Shown here: piece after piece, positions 24,291-35,344 of the stretch
Layout of the letters: every line of letters begins with the position of its first letter
Position numbering within the stretch: position 1 is the stretch's first letter
Assembly (NCBI RefSeq): GCF_050947875.1
Contig: NC_134572.1
Coordinates: 129,876,105-129,940,104, forward strand
Direction: 5' to 3'
Length of the DNA stretch: 64,000 bases
Source of the DNA: Dermacentor variabilis
Lineage: Eukaryota; Arthropoda; Arachnida; Ixodida; Ixodidae
Translations under genes and position numbers: made by a program
Notes under the pieces: model-generated
The model's input: only the letters and a program-made list of their open reading frames with translations
Database searches by the model: none
What the model was told of the DNA's origin: nothing

Positions 24291-25490
24291 CGGAAATGGA
24301 TGACGCGAGGCCACTTTCGACCGCGAGAAGTCCGGCGACGTGCCTAAAAAGCTCCGAGGAGGGGGGGGGGGGGGCGACGTTTTACGCGCTCGCGCCGGCG
24401 GCGCAGTTTAGCGACAGCATTAGCGTTAACGCACTTACGCTCGGCGCAGCAGCAGTATATAGAGCGGCAGCCGACGCCGCCTCTCCAGAAGGGCAGGCGA
24501 CACGAGCATCGCCAACGACAGCAAAATGCACAGCAACGAAGTGCGCGTGTGTTGTGCGCGGTGCGGAGCGGGGGAAACAGGGGTCTCTAAAAGCACACCG
24601 AGAGCAAGCGGAAGGGAGTGAGGGAGTGGCACTAGGGATAAGGAAGGAAGGGGTGGGGAGAGCAGGGGGTTGAAAAAGAGCAGGAAGAGAGACAGAGAAA
24701 GAAAGAAGCAAAACAAGGGCATAGGGCAGAGGCCGCAAAGCGCGCTGGGCTCAAAGATTGCAGCGGCGGCAACGCAGCGAGAGCCGTCGGCGGCGTCGTT
24801 TCGACGCCGTCGAAAAGCATTGTAAACGAGGCGGCAAGGCCGCGAGGTTAGGACGGCGAAACTCGGGGACTGCGCGCGAGATGCCGCCTTCGGCGTCGCC
24901 ATACGATTGGCACGGATGGGAGAGGGGGATCGGGGGGAAAGGAAGGCGTGCCCGTTAGCCCCTTTGTTCATTAAGGAAGGTTAATTAGTAGGGATGCCAT
25001 TTCCGGAGCGGTGCCCGCGCGTGCGCGCGTTCTCTCGCGCTCCCGTTTTATGCTCGGCTCGCAGGACGCTATCGAGAACGAAAAGAAATAACGAAGAAAA
25101 AATGCACTGAAACGAGACACTGGGGGTGTTTTTCTGAAGGCACGGGTTCGACAGATTGGTGGGAGTCGCGCAGATTTTTGGCCGCGGGGATTTGGGCAAA
25201 CGAGCAGAGCGAAATCGGGCGTGTTTGCTGGGCGCTCTTGCTCGTTGTTTACCGAACGAGAGATGCCGACGTGAGGGAATGTGTGCGAGAGAGTAAGAGA
25301 TGCGCCGACGACTTGTTTGGAGATGTTGACGGGCTCATATAATCTGGTTCGTCGTTTGATCTCGCGTAATGACTCGACGCTAATTGGAGAAGCGACGCGA
25401 ATGAAAGCGTGCCGAGAGCACGCTGATGCGCGTGATTGCAGTCTTGTGAAGAGAGGGTGCAAGACGATCGGATCAGTCCAAGTATAGGAA
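24291..25490. other. CpG-rich interval, possible promoter region
   Basis: A strongly CG-rich stretch with open frames on both strands, a G-homopolymer at about 24361-24374 and a TATATAG sequence near 24458-24465. Another donor-like AAG|GTGAGC occurs at 25490. The combination could mark a promoter and first exon, but no protein motif is present. The frames of up to 178 codons on the minus strand look like composition effects. Confidence 0.25.
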
Positions 25491-26470
25491 GGTGAGCGAA
25501 GATGCAGAATTAGTCGGAGGGCGCATGGTTATGCGGATTGGAACAGCACGGCGAGACAAGAAGACACGCCGATATATGGAAGCGCAGAAACAGAAATTGC
25601 GAAAGGCAACTTTTATAAATCGCTTATATATTCGAAGCGAGACTGTGAAGCGGAATGAAGAGGTTATGACACATATGCATCTTCAGGTTATTTAATACAG
25701 CTTACTGACAAAACGGTTTACTCTCAATACTCACGGCCCATGCACTTACCTTATCTAGACTGCCAGGGACTGCTTACGCATGCGTATGCGACGTGGTACC
25801 CTTCTACAGCACGGTTATAGTCGTGTGGTAAGCACAGTGAAGCTGACGTTAAAGCCGTGGTGCCACCTTTCCTCGTGATTCAGGCCTTACGTGCGAATAA
25901 AAGCACACATGATAAGATTGGGCAAGTTAGTTAGGCTGTCAGGTTATGCTTTATGACTACGAGCTGTTCACTATAGCCAAGATCCCGAGCAGCGTACATC
26001 ATCGTTCGCGCTAAGCGGAAATGATGCGTCAGAGAGGATTTTCATTGTTTGGGCGGCTGAATGTGGGCGGATGTTTCCTGGCATTGCCTCACTGGGGTCG
26101 TCGTCTACACCACGCCTTTGTACTCACACATGATCTGCATGAACTCTTCGTTTAAATTCATGCCCCGAGCCATGTTGACCGGTAGGGTGTAACTGTAATA
26201 ATGCAACGAATCCTTTGCCTTGAGCCAGGCATATTGCAGTAGGTTCGTGTCACAGTCCGTTTCACACTTCAATAGGAATATTACTTGTTCGATGGAAGAT
26301 GATATACTGTAAACACAAAATAATGTGAGTGAATGAAAATGAATGGCTACTTGGTAAGCGCTAGCTCGTTAATTCCTCCACTTTAAACCAGTACAAACGA
26401 CATTCTCACTGCTTTTGGACTTTCAAGTGAGCTCAGCAGTGCACGTTTGTAAATATTTCCTACACTCGAG
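25491..26470. other. No recognised feature
   Basis: No motif-bearing frame, repeat or RNA gene was seen. Confidence 0.4.
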
Positions 26471-26620
26471 CATTTTATTGCGATAGCATTTATATGGACA
26501 CACCAGGCGCATTTCTGTCTTCGCCGTCGCCGTCGCCGTGATGTTCCGCATTAGTGAAAGTGTGTAAGGGTGAGCCGGCGAACGTGGTTCAATTTCGCGT
26601 GCGCGAGTTATAGGAACGCG
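26471..26620. repeat. Dispersed repeat C, copy 1
   Basis: The sequence from 'tattgcgatagcatttatat' through the GCCGTCGCC triplets to 'gtgagccggcgaacg' has related copies inside both copies of long repeat A, at about 49886-50040 and 62640-62800. It is non-coding, and its boundaries here are approximate. Confidence 0.6.
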
Positions 26621-27114
26621 GCCCAGATGCGCGTCCTCTTCGGTGGCGCGCGAAGCAGGGAGGTCAGGCGAGGGAAGAGGGACGTTCTTCTCTGGCCGCT
26701 GCTAGGGTGCCTCGATGTTCTCCTCGCCCGCCGATCCGTACAAAGTGGAGACAACCGCGGCGTCTACTACGGTGTTGGCCATGCTAATCCCGGACGCCGT
26801 AGTAGACGTCTTTGGCGGACGCCGTAGGGGCGCGTTGCCGGCGCTCGAGTGCCTTGAAAGCGATCTGCAAGTGCGCGCCTACGCGGGCCTCATCTACAAA
26901 GTGATCTGCGATGTTTGCAGAGTGCGCGTAGTGCCGGTAGCTTCGTATGTGCTGTGTTTTCGGCTGCTGCCGCGATTCCTAACATCAGTGTTTTCACATA
27001 CTGTTTCCGCTATCATCAAGCGATATTTGTTCATGTTTACCTGTGCGCGCATGACACCGTGCTGGTTAATTTCGTTAAAACACGTTGACGGGCTAGTGGA
27101 TTTGAACCCATGGA

Positions 27115-27230
27115 AGAATGTGTAAGCGCGACTGAACAAGGACGCAGAAAGAAGCAGACACACAAAGACAGCGCTGTCTCTGTGTGTCTGTTTCTTTCTA
27201 CGTCCTCTTTGAGTCGCGCTTACACATTCT
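27115..27230. repeat. 116-bp near-perfect palindrome
   Basis: The left arm begins AGAATGTGTAAGCGCGACT and the right arm ends with its reverse complement. The arms stay complementary with few mismatches through a GACGCAGAAAGAAGCAGACA block to a centre at about 27170-27175 (AGCGCT). There is almost no loop. It could be a foldback or MITE-type element, or a hairpin-forming repeat. No coding capacity. Confidence 0.85.
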
Positions 27231-27960
27231 GTCACTGTTAATTTAGTTAGTTATCGAATGTTTACAAGTTGATACGGCCGATGAAACTACTGTGCTTACT
27301 TCGTACAGCTATCTTATAATTTGCTATCGCAATCGGCGTTTCGACTTTCAGGCGGAACTGCAATTTTTTTTTTGTTAATATGGGAATGTAGAAATTACGA
27401 ACACCCTTGATGAGACGGCCGTATTGCACAAACCGTATAAACATTAGAAGAACACTGAATGATGTGTGACTTCAAGGATATTGTTGTTTCAATTCCTACT
27501 GCGCACTAGTGCGCATCAATGCGTGAGACACATACGCACGCACTGGAGATACGCAGAGAGAGCAAGAGAGATAGACGCATGTACACACACACACATTGTC
27601 ATTGTCAACTTGTTAATTAAAAAAAAATATTTCCGCACTTGCCGCAAGACAGCGCGTTACTACAAAAGGGCTCTTGAAAAGTTAACTTGCGAAAAACAGC
27701 GGCATACAGAAAGGGAATGAACTCACATAGATACGGGCCCCGATGTTTGGGGCCAGTGAACACTGAGAGCGCCAATGCGCTGGGGTTTTTGTTAGCGGTT
27801 CATATTACGCTGCCGAAGGAAACAAAAGGGAGAAAAAATATAAGATGAAGCTTACTTCAAGGCAGAACGCATCACCTATAGCGGAACAATAGATAAGCCC
27901 GTTTTCTTTTCTCTCTTACTCATTATTCTTCTTATGACAATGCGTCTGGGCAGAATGAGA
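27231..27960. other. No recognised feature
   Basis: AT-rich with short homopolymers and no supported frame. Confidence 0.4.
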
Positions 27961-28840
27961 GGAGACGAGGCGTCTGACTCGGCAAAGGCAGCGAGCAGCA
28001 AGCGGCTCCGCTCCGCGCCGCTCTTCGTCTGCAAGCGTGGCTGTAAACGCCCAGAAGACAGAGCCATCCTTTAGGTGCCCAGGCGGGCCCCAGAAGGACA
28101 AGCGGGCCATCCTTCAATCCAGCGAGGTGCGACAAGGACAATGGCCTTATCGGTCAGCTTCCACTTCCTCGCGCACCCCTGGCCGCCACCCCCGCGCGCG
28201 TTATACGTCAACGTGTGTGCGTGAGTGCGTGTGTGTGTGCGTGTGGGCTGTGCGCGCTGGGCGAAAGAAACCTGGGCAGCCACGAACGTAGGGCCGCTAC
28301 CGTTTCGTCTGCTGTTGCTGCAGAGATGCCGAGCCGGCTTCGCCACGCCAAGAAGCCGAGCCGTGCCAAGACACTGAGACCTCGCAGACGACGGGTACGA
28401 CGCTGTGGCGGCAACGACGTCGACTCGCCCCTCCCCCCCCCCCCCCCCCCCTTATCTTTTGCTTTTGGTAGAACACGTCGAGACGACGGTCAAGGCGACA
28501 GCGCCGGTGCGATTAGCATTGTCGCCGTGTCGGCGGAGCAAAAAAGGCGTGCCCCCCCTTTTCGCTTTCTCTGGCGAGTCCGGACCACGGAGATAAAGAG
28601 GGCGAGAGGGCGGGCTGGCTGACGGAGAAGCTGAGAAATGGACGCCCGGGCAACGAGCGTGGCAGAGCTAGTCGGGCACTCGCTGCAGCGTGTACATCAC
28701 AGCGCGCTCACTGGAGGGGAAGTTGCGGGTTCCGCGGTGAAGCCGCCGAGGTTGGCGATAAGTTGAAGCGTCGCGGGATTGGACTTCGTGCGCAGCCAAG
28801 GCGCCGAAACTGCGACGGAGAAGCAGCGACCCGGATGCTT
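27961..28840. other. CpG-rich interval
   Basis: High CG content with overlapping frames on both strands, a GT-rich microsatellite at about 28213-28247 and a C-homopolymer near 28432-28450. No protein motif, splice pattern or core promoter was convincing. Confidence 0.3.
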
Positions 28841-29208
28841 TGCAAGTGAATTGGAATGAACGAAAGAAGAAGAAAAAAATAAGAAAAAGAAAAATAAGGA
28901 AGCAGCGTTGCAGAAAGAGTACGCCCAAGCCCTTCTTTATTTGCTTTCTTCTGATTTCGTTTTTTTTTTTGTGTCTGCCTTTGTATGGTAAGAGGCTGTT
29001 TCCTCCAACTCCTATCGCAGACTATGCGGAAGAAAGTTATATTGCCGCCTTTCTTTTTGTGTGGTTTTTCTTTATTGCAGTTTACTGTTTCGCTCGAGAT
29101 AGCGAGCTGTTATAGCTGTAAAGATTGAATTCATCTTATATCGTAATTTGATTCATACAACAGCCAAACTTTCTGAAGAAGACGCGTACATACATGGTGG
29201 GAACCTTT
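28841..29208. other. No recognised feature
   Basis: Begins with an AAG-rich tract (about 28860-28905) and continues as unremarkable AT-rich DNA up to the (AAAT)n repeat. Confidence 0.4.
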
Positions 29209-29241
29209 CAAATAAATAAATAAATAAATAAATAAATAAAT
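29209..29241. repeat. (AAAT)n microsatellite, gypsy insertion target
   Basis: About eight AAAT units run directly into the 5' LTR. The repeat continues for about two units after the 3' LTR (32761 onward), so the LTR element appears to have inserted into this tract. Confidence 0.9.
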
Positions 29242-29361
29242 TGTGGTGAAGAGGAAGACGAAGAAGGCGCTCTTGTGTCGGCTGTGCGCCCGATCAGCGT
29301 TCGTCTACTGCCAGTGGAACTAGACTGTGCCTAGTGCCTTATAATAAATCTTCATATTACA
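29242..29361 (+). repeat. 5' LTR (120 bp)
   Basis: Starts TGTGGTGAAGAGG and ends TTCATATTACA, with an AATAAA signal near 29344-29349. Directly after it, TTTGGTGGAAGGTGC at about 29362-29376 contains a TGG and is the likely primer-binding site; I could not name the tRNA. Confidence 0.9.
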
Positions 29362-29440
29362 TTTGGTGGAAGGTGCTGCACTCCCCGACCTCACCCTGGA
29401 ACTTCGCAGCCGAACTTTAACATCTGCTCCAACCGCTACC

Positions 29441-30145
29441 ATGAACGAGGCTCCAAATGGTCCACTTGGAGCATCTGCCGCTCCTGTCATGTCGATACGG
29501 ACGGACATACATACATACGATATGGACGTACCACCCGAAATGTGTCTGCTTGTGCCCGTCTCTTGCTCTACCGCGCCAAAGGCTACAGTACTTTTTACAC
29601 CGTCGTCTATTTTTTTACGTCGCAAGGGCCTATATCTCCCATTTGCCGTCCTCATCACTGTGTCTGGATTATCCTCAATGCTGGTGTGTAACCCGTCTCA
29701 CTACCCTGTAACGTTACTGCGCGGTGAATCACTAGGTCGTGTTCAGCCCCTTGACCCGCTTCACATTCTCGATGCTTCCGACGACACGGCCTGTTATGAA
29801 CTCGACGCCCTCACTTCTCCCGTGCTGTGCACGTCATCATCATCATTGTCGTCGTCGTCGTCAGACGTTCTTGAATCTGTCGTAGACGCCGATCTGCCGC
29901 CCCCGTATCGCCAGCAAGTCCTCGCGCTTCTTCAGAATTTTCGCTTGTCGTCTGTCTGTGAACAACCATCTCTGGGGCGTACGGCAACAGTCAAGAACAG
30001 CGTACACACTGGTTCCCATCCTCCTTTACACCAGCGACCATACCGCGTGTCGGCAGCCGAGCGACAGATGATTAACGAGCAGGTCGACGACATGCTGCAC
30101 CGTGGCGTCATTCGCCCTTCTCACAGCCCTAGGGCGTCTACGTAG
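29441..30145 (+). pseudogene. Gag start fused to the protease-RT linker by internal deletion
   Basis: The frame opens with ATG at 29441 and an alanine- and proline-rich start that looks like the beginning of gag. Within about 30-40 residues it changes to a segment typical of the region between protease and reverse transcriptase in these elements. No gag zinc knuckle (CCHC) and no protease DTG/DSG motif is present, so roughly the gag and protease regions were removed by deletion, with the junction near 29490-29560. The frame stops at 30143-30145, where a one-base loss shifts it relative to the reverse transcriptase that follows. It cannot yield a working polyprotein. Confidence 0.65.
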
Positions 30146-31500
30146 TATTAGTACGCAAGAAGGACGGGTCAATACGCTTCTGTGTGGATTACTGTCGACT
30201 CAATAAGATCACTTGTAAAGATGTCTATCCGCTGCCTCGGATACATGACGCCCTCGACTCCTTGCAAGGCGCGGAGTACTTCTCATCTTTGGATCTTCGC
30301 TCCAGCTACTGGCAAGTGCCGATGACAGAAGACGACTGTGAGAAGACAGCTTTCATCACGCCCGATGGCTTGTACAAATTTACTGTAATGCCATTCGGGC
30401 TCTGCAACGCGCCTGCTACTTTCGAGCGTATGATGGACACCATCCTCCGTAACTACAAGTGGAAAACATGTCTCTGCTACCTTGACGATATCGTGGTGCT
30501 TTCGCCATATTTCCCGACACACCTCGTTCGCTTGCTTGAGACACTGACCTGTCTCACCTCTGCTGGCCTCCAACTTAACATAAAAAAGTGCCGTTTCGCT
30601 GCTCGCAAGTTAACAATATTGGGTCACGTTGTATCGAAGGGCGGTGTGCTTCCTGACCCAGCCAAGTTTCGCGCGGTCGCAGAGTTTCCGATGCCCACTA
30701 CTCTTAAGGCGCTCTGCAGCTTTATAGGGCTCTGCTCTTACTTTCGGCGTTTTGTGCGCAATTTTGCGACTATCATCGTACCACTGACCAGTTTGCTTAC
30801 CGCTACCAACGGCATCTCCGCGGGGTCAACTTCCTGTGACGAAGCCTTGCAGCAACTACGTCGCCTACTTACTTCGCCACCGACTCTTCGACACTACGAT
30901 CCCACAGCGCCTACAGAGGTACATACAGACGCCAGCGGCATCGGACTTGGTGCAGTCCTCGCACAACGGAAAGACGGCTATGACGAGTACGTCGTCGCGT
31001 ATGCGAGCTGCACTTTAAAGAAGGCAGAAGCCAACTACTCAGTAACAGAAAAGGAGTGCTTGGCCATTATTTGGCCGCTCGTCAAATTTAGTCCATACCT
31101 ATATGGTCGCCCTTTTGACATTGTCACCGACCACCATTCACTTTGCTGGCTGTCCTCGTTGAAGGATCCGTCAGGTCGCCTAGGCCGATGGCCACTCCGC
31201 TTACAAGAATATGACATCCGCGTTGTCTACCGATCGGGCAGAAAGCAATCTGACGCCGATGCGCTTTCCCGATCACCGCTACCTTGTGATGTGGCTTCAG
31301 TGTCTCCGCTCTTCGAATCCATGTCAGCCTTCAACGTCGCTGATATGCCGGACGAGCAGCGTAAGGATCCCCTGCTTTCAACTATGCTGAATTTCCTCCA
31401 CAACCCATCCCCCCACACCCTCTTCTCGAACACTTCGTCGCCAAGCCGCTCACTTTACTGTCCACAACAACATCCTTTACCGCAAAAATTATTTGCCTGA
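30146..31500 (+). pseudogene. Gypsy reverse transcriptase-RNase H
   Basis: The best-preserved part of the element. Counting from 30184, the reverse transcriptase has [13 protein letters not shown] (catalytic Asp37), [12 protein letters not shown] (69-80) and the YLDD active site at 99-102. The RNase H domain shows TDAS (Asp249), Glu291, TDHHSL (Asp316) and the ADALSR end (Asp359). These enzymes would copy the element's RNA and remove the RNA strand in virus-like particles. The catalytic residues look intact, but the frame has no in-frame link to gag upstream. A frameshift near 31410 separates it from integrase; the last 30 or so residues are out-of-frame translation. Confidence 0.85.
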
Positions 31501-32574
31501 TCGTCGCAAATGGCTCCTGGTGATACCACGACAGATGCGTTCTGACATATGCGCTTATTTTCATGCTGCTCCTCATAGCGGCCCCGCCGGTGTTCTGAAA
31601 ACGTATACTCGGCTAAGGCAGCGTTTCTACTGGCACGGCATGTATCACTTCGTGCGCCAGTACGTACGCGCTTGCACGGCGTGCCAACGGCGTAAAATTC
31701 CACAGTCCCCTCCTGGTGAGCTACAGCCGCTGCCCTGCCCGGCTCGGCCCTTCGATCGCGTCGGCATAAACCTATACGGGCCACTTCCCTGCAGCTCTTC
31801 GGGTAACCGATGGATAATTGTAGGTGTCGACCACTTGACGCGCTACGCCGAGATTGCCGCACTCCCGGCAGCCTCTGCGCGCGAAGTTGCGTTTTTCATC
31901 TTGCGGAACTTCGTTCTTCGACATGGCGCACCACGCGAACTGCTCAGCGACAGGGGACTTGTCCGAAGTAATCCAAGCCCTTCTCGCTGCATGTGGCATC
32001 GTTTACCGCAAGTCTACAGCCTACCACCCGCAAACGAACGGCTTGAAAGAGAGGTTCAACCGCACACTCGGTGACATGTTGTCTATGTACATCGCCTCGG
32101 ATCACAGTAACTGGGACACTGTTTTGCCGTTCGTCACGTATGCCTATAATACGGCCACACAAGCTACCACTGGCTTTTCGCCCATTTTTCTGTTGTATGG
32201 ACGAGAGCCCTCGAGTACTATGTACACACTGCTCCTGTACCGACCCGACGCTTCCGAATGCATGCCTGTGTCTGAAGCCGCCAAATACGCCGAGGACTGC
32301 AGGCAGCTCGCGCGAACCCTTACGACCGCTGCTCAAAGTCGTCAAAAGCTGCGGCGTTAAAGTGGCGCGCTTACACCAATTTTCCCGATTGGTTCCCTTG
32401 TTTGGTTGTGGGTCCCGCCTCACAGCCCTGGCCTTTCAACCAAACTCCTTGCACGCTATGATGGCCCCTACCGCGTCATAGACCGTATTTCCGCTGTCAC
32501 CTACGTTGTAGAACCTGTGACGCCTTCACCCGACCATAGGCATCGCGGGCGTGACACGGTTCATGTAAACTGAC
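31411..32574 (+). pseudogene. Gypsy integrase, broken
   Basis: The integrase would join element DNA to the host chromosome. The N-terminal zinc motif is visible (His24, His28, Cys61, Cys64 counting from 31493). In the core, the first catalytic position reads VGIN (Asn at 31769-31771) where the family has aspartate. The second reads SDRG (Asp153). A small deletion near 31960 then shifts the frame, and the third catalytic block, [10 protein letters not shown], lies in the frame starting at 31854 (Glu66). A further shift near 32360 moves the C-terminal tail into another frame, where it ends near 32571. Both the Asp-to-Asn change and the shifts predict an inactive enzyme. Confidence 0.8.
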
Positions 32575-32640
32575 TTAAGCCGTACTATGGCCCCCTCATC
32601 CTGCCTACGCCGTAAGTCGCCTCTTCTACCCGGGGGCCAT

Positions 32641-32760
32641 TGTGGTGAAGAGGAAAACGAAGAAGGCGCGCTTGTGTCGGCAGTGCGAGCGATCAGCTTT
32701 CATCTACTGCCAGTGCAACTAGACTGTGCCTAGTGCCTTATAATAAATCTTCATATTTCA
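32641..32760 (+). repeat. 3' LTR (120 bp)
   Basis: Same length and ends as the 5' LTR (TGTGGTGAAG...CATATTTCA), with AATAAA at about 32742-32747. The preceding CGGGGGCCAT is a short G-rich stretch in the polypurine-tract position. Confidence 0.9.
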
Positions 32761-34285
32761 AAATAAATAAGTAAGCTAAATCACAGTGTACCCAAATCTC
32801 ATTAACACTTGGACAGAATGCCCACGTACTGGTAACGCCTACGCGATGCGCAATACCATGTAAATAAACTATATTGTATGAAAACAAAAATCAAAGATTT
32901 GTCGCGGTTTATGGGCAACCAGCGCTGAAATATAGCGTGGCAACCGTAGCGCCGTATCACTCAGCCTAAGGAGCGCCGGGAACGGTGTTCGGTAGCGCAC
33001 GCTGTGAGAACGCTGGAGAGCAAGGTCTCGTCGCAGATCGCATAGCCATAGAGAGGCCTTGGCTGGATGTATCGGTCCAAAAGAAACGTTGATACAGGCG
33101 CGCGCGCGTTACCGTTCAAAATGTGCCGCTTTCACAACCTCGATGAGCGGGAATGCGTTAGAATAATTTAGTTGGGCCGTCAATTACGTAGGAACTACGA
33201 TTGGTGTGCGTCTCCAGCCGAGGGAACGTCGCATGTGTTTATACAACGTCGTAGCTTCTACAACAGACACCTCGTCGAGCTCACGTAAGTTCACTGGGCC
33301 TGACATGTGCGACGACAACTCATAGAACCTGCGTTTCTTCCAGTGCCGTGTGTTTCCTTTTCATTTCTTTTTCACTCATAAACACATGGTATGGCATTGA
33401 TGTTTCGTTTTCTTTTAAATCGACAGTGATGAAGTACGGCTCAGTTTGAAGGAGACGCGGACTTTACCGCATGAATCGGTGAAAGTTTAAATAGGTAAGC
33501 TTTCCGTGCGGATGCCCACTTTTCCCGGTCAGAAGTTTGATTCAGGCCGACCTCTCAGCTTTTTTATCATAATAAATCTCTTTCTCCCCTGCGATATAGA
33601 CTTTGAAGTCATCGATTACTTTCTGAAGCGAAACACGAACGCTTTTACAATTTCATGTCCATGGACGTTAGGAAATAGGCGTAAAAACATGTAAAGACAG
33701 CCCTCTGGCTCCTGTCAATCGCCGTTTGTGTATAAGTGCTTTGAAGTGCACAACAATGCAAATTATTCAGCGATGTATGGCTGTCAGCGCGAACTCAAAG
33801 CTAAACACTGTAAAGCGCATGTGATCGCTGCGGGGAAACGCGGTGGTTTACGACGTTCATGTCACACGTTTCTGAGAATGCTTCAGAGTTTGCTTGGGAC
33901 ACCGGTCGTAATGTTGTGTATACGATGGCGGTACCCATCACTAAATTCGCGGTTAAGATTCAAGCCTGCCCGCTCACAAGGGAACGACATAATTTAACTT
34001 CAATAAGATTTGCAGTTGGGTGAGTTGGTTGTATCCGACATGAGGAATTTCAGCTCTCTCAAGAAAACAATAGGACCTACTGCTTATTTACCCTCCTACT
34101 AGCATGAACGATGCATCACAATGTAATGACACTGCGCACTAAATAGCCAACTGAGTAGGTGAAGATAGTGAAGAAGACACTCGCCACTAGCTGGCACCCC
34201 GAATCCGCAGTCCTGCGTCATCATTTTGTTTATTGTTCATCAAGGCAATAGCGGTATCACCGTTAGCACGGCTCTTATGGAGTCG
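32761..34285. other. No recognised feature
   Basis: After two residual AAAT units, about 1.5 kb without a motif-bearing frame or named repeat. Confidence 0.4.
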
Positions 34286-34385
34286 GGAATATGGCCCTTC
34301 TCCAAATGTAGGGTAAGCAACCGGCTACGTCCTTGATTAGCCTCCCTTGCCTTTCCTCTTTTCGCTTCCCTCTCTCTCTACAGGG
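34286..34385 (+). mobile_element. CT-tailed retroposon 3' end fragment
   Basis: Contains 'agggtaagcaaccggctacg' followed by 'cctcccttgcctttcctc' and a CT-rich end at 34370-34380. This is the same arrangement as the 7781 and 58306 copies. Confidence 0.55.
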
Positions 34386-34574
34386 CTAACAGCTGGATCG
34401 AGGACAGGGGCCTACAAACAGTAGCATTGTTGACGGTTTTTGCCTTGACTGAGACCAGATCCTCTTGTCTTTCTTTTTTGACATCTATTACATTCTTACA
34501 GGTTTTGCATGCTTTCATACTAGTTTGCCTGGTGGAAATTTCCCATAACCATGACAAGCACGCCACTTAGTGGT

Positions 34575-34832
34575 AAAGAGTTGTTCCCAACCCGCCGTGG
34601 TTGCTCAGTGGCTATGGTGTTAGGCTGCTGAGCACGAGGTCGCGGGATCGAATCCCGGTCACGGCGGCCGCATTTCGATGGGGGCGAAAACACCCGTGTA
34701 CTTAGATTTAGGTGCACGTTAAAGAACCCCAGGTAGTCAAAATTTCCGGAGTCCTCCACTACGGCGTGCCTCATAATCAGAAAGTGGTTTTGGCACGTAA
34801 AACCCCATAATTTAATTTTTAAAGAGTTGTTC
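34575..34832 (+). mobile_element. Ruka-like SINE with 12-bp target duplication
   Basis: The best SINE in the window. A tRNA-like head begins at about 34591 with an A-box region (TGGTTGCTCAGTGG) and a B-box (GGGATCGAATCCC near 34645-34657). These would be the internal RNA polymerase III promoter. The body carries 'ttaggtgcacgttaaagaac' and ends 'taaaaccccataatttaatt' at about 34820. The element (34587-34820) is flanked by perfect 12-bp copies of AAAGAGTTGTTC at 34575-34586 and 34821-34832, the signature of LINE-driven insertion. The Ruka name is from memory of the tick family. Confidence 0.9.
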
Positions 34833-35161
34833 TTTCTGTCCACGATGCTGCTGCAATTAAGTGAAGTTTAAGGGGTTAGTTTGGTAGCAGTGCTTTTGCA
34901 TTTCTAGTTCACATGTGACAAAAGCATAAACTCGCCTACATTCGATTTCTCTCGCGTGTATGAAGACGTAATTGAACCAGCAGCTCGCACTGGTAATGAA
35001 ATGCCCCTAGCCGCGTTAGGTTCAGCGGCAAAATTCTGCGACATTGGTTTCAACCAATGATGCAATCGGTATTTTAAGTATCCTAGATCAATAAAAAAAA
35101 AAAACGAGATCGTCTTCATTATGCAGGGTAAAGCAATGAAGGGGGCGAGTTGGTGAACGTT
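34833..35161. other. No recognised feature
   Basis: AT-rich spacer with an A-homopolymer at about 35092-35104 and no supported frame. Confidence 0.4.
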
Positions 35162-35302
35162 CATGGTTATATATTCCGCTCAGTTTTACACAGACGATAT
35201 TAAGTAAAGGATGGGACGTGGACGGACGTTACGCTACGTCCGTCCAGGTCCCGTCCTTCACTTAATATCGTCTGTGTAAAACTGAGCGTAATATAACCGT
35301 GA
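35162..35302. repeat. 141-bp near-perfect palindrome
   Basis: Two arms of about 67 bp are separated by only about 7 bp (centre near 35230-35237). The left arm includes CAGTTTTACACAGACGATAT and the right arm its exact reverse complement. Mismatches are few, and the right arm lacks a few bases near its outer end. No coding capacity and no recognisable transposon ends. Candidate foldback element or recent inverted duplication. Confidence 0.9.
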
Positions 35303-35344
35303 ATTATACAGGGTGTTTTTTTTTTACAATAGAGCTTTTTTTAT

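Larger units (their letters stand above)
29242..32760 (+). mobile_element. Ty3/gypsy-type LTR retrotransposon, internally deleted and frameshifted
   Basis: A complete LTR-to-LTR element of 3519 bp on the plus strand. Two 120-bp direct repeats (TG...CA ends) bound a pol region in the gypsy order reverse transcriptase, RNase H, integrase. AAAT flanks both sides and fits a 4-bp target duplication, though the surrounding AAAT microsatellite makes this ambiguous. Gag and protease are mostly missing, and at least three frame changes break pol. The LTRs differ at about 9 of 120 positions by eye, so the insertion is not recent. It is not autonomous. Confidence 0.9.

Noticed and set aside
24296..24971. 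Open frames of 118-178 codons on both strands
   Set aside because: High CG content keeps stop codons rare on both strands; no domain, start context or conserved motif is visible.
26758..26811. Short inverted repeat around CGTCTACTACGG
   Set aside because: Only about 12-16 bp of arm with a long loop in CG-rich sequence; not distinguishable from chance.
34591..34665. Functional tRNA gene in the SINE head
   Set aside because: Part of a multi-copy SINE with a non-tRNA body and target duplication.
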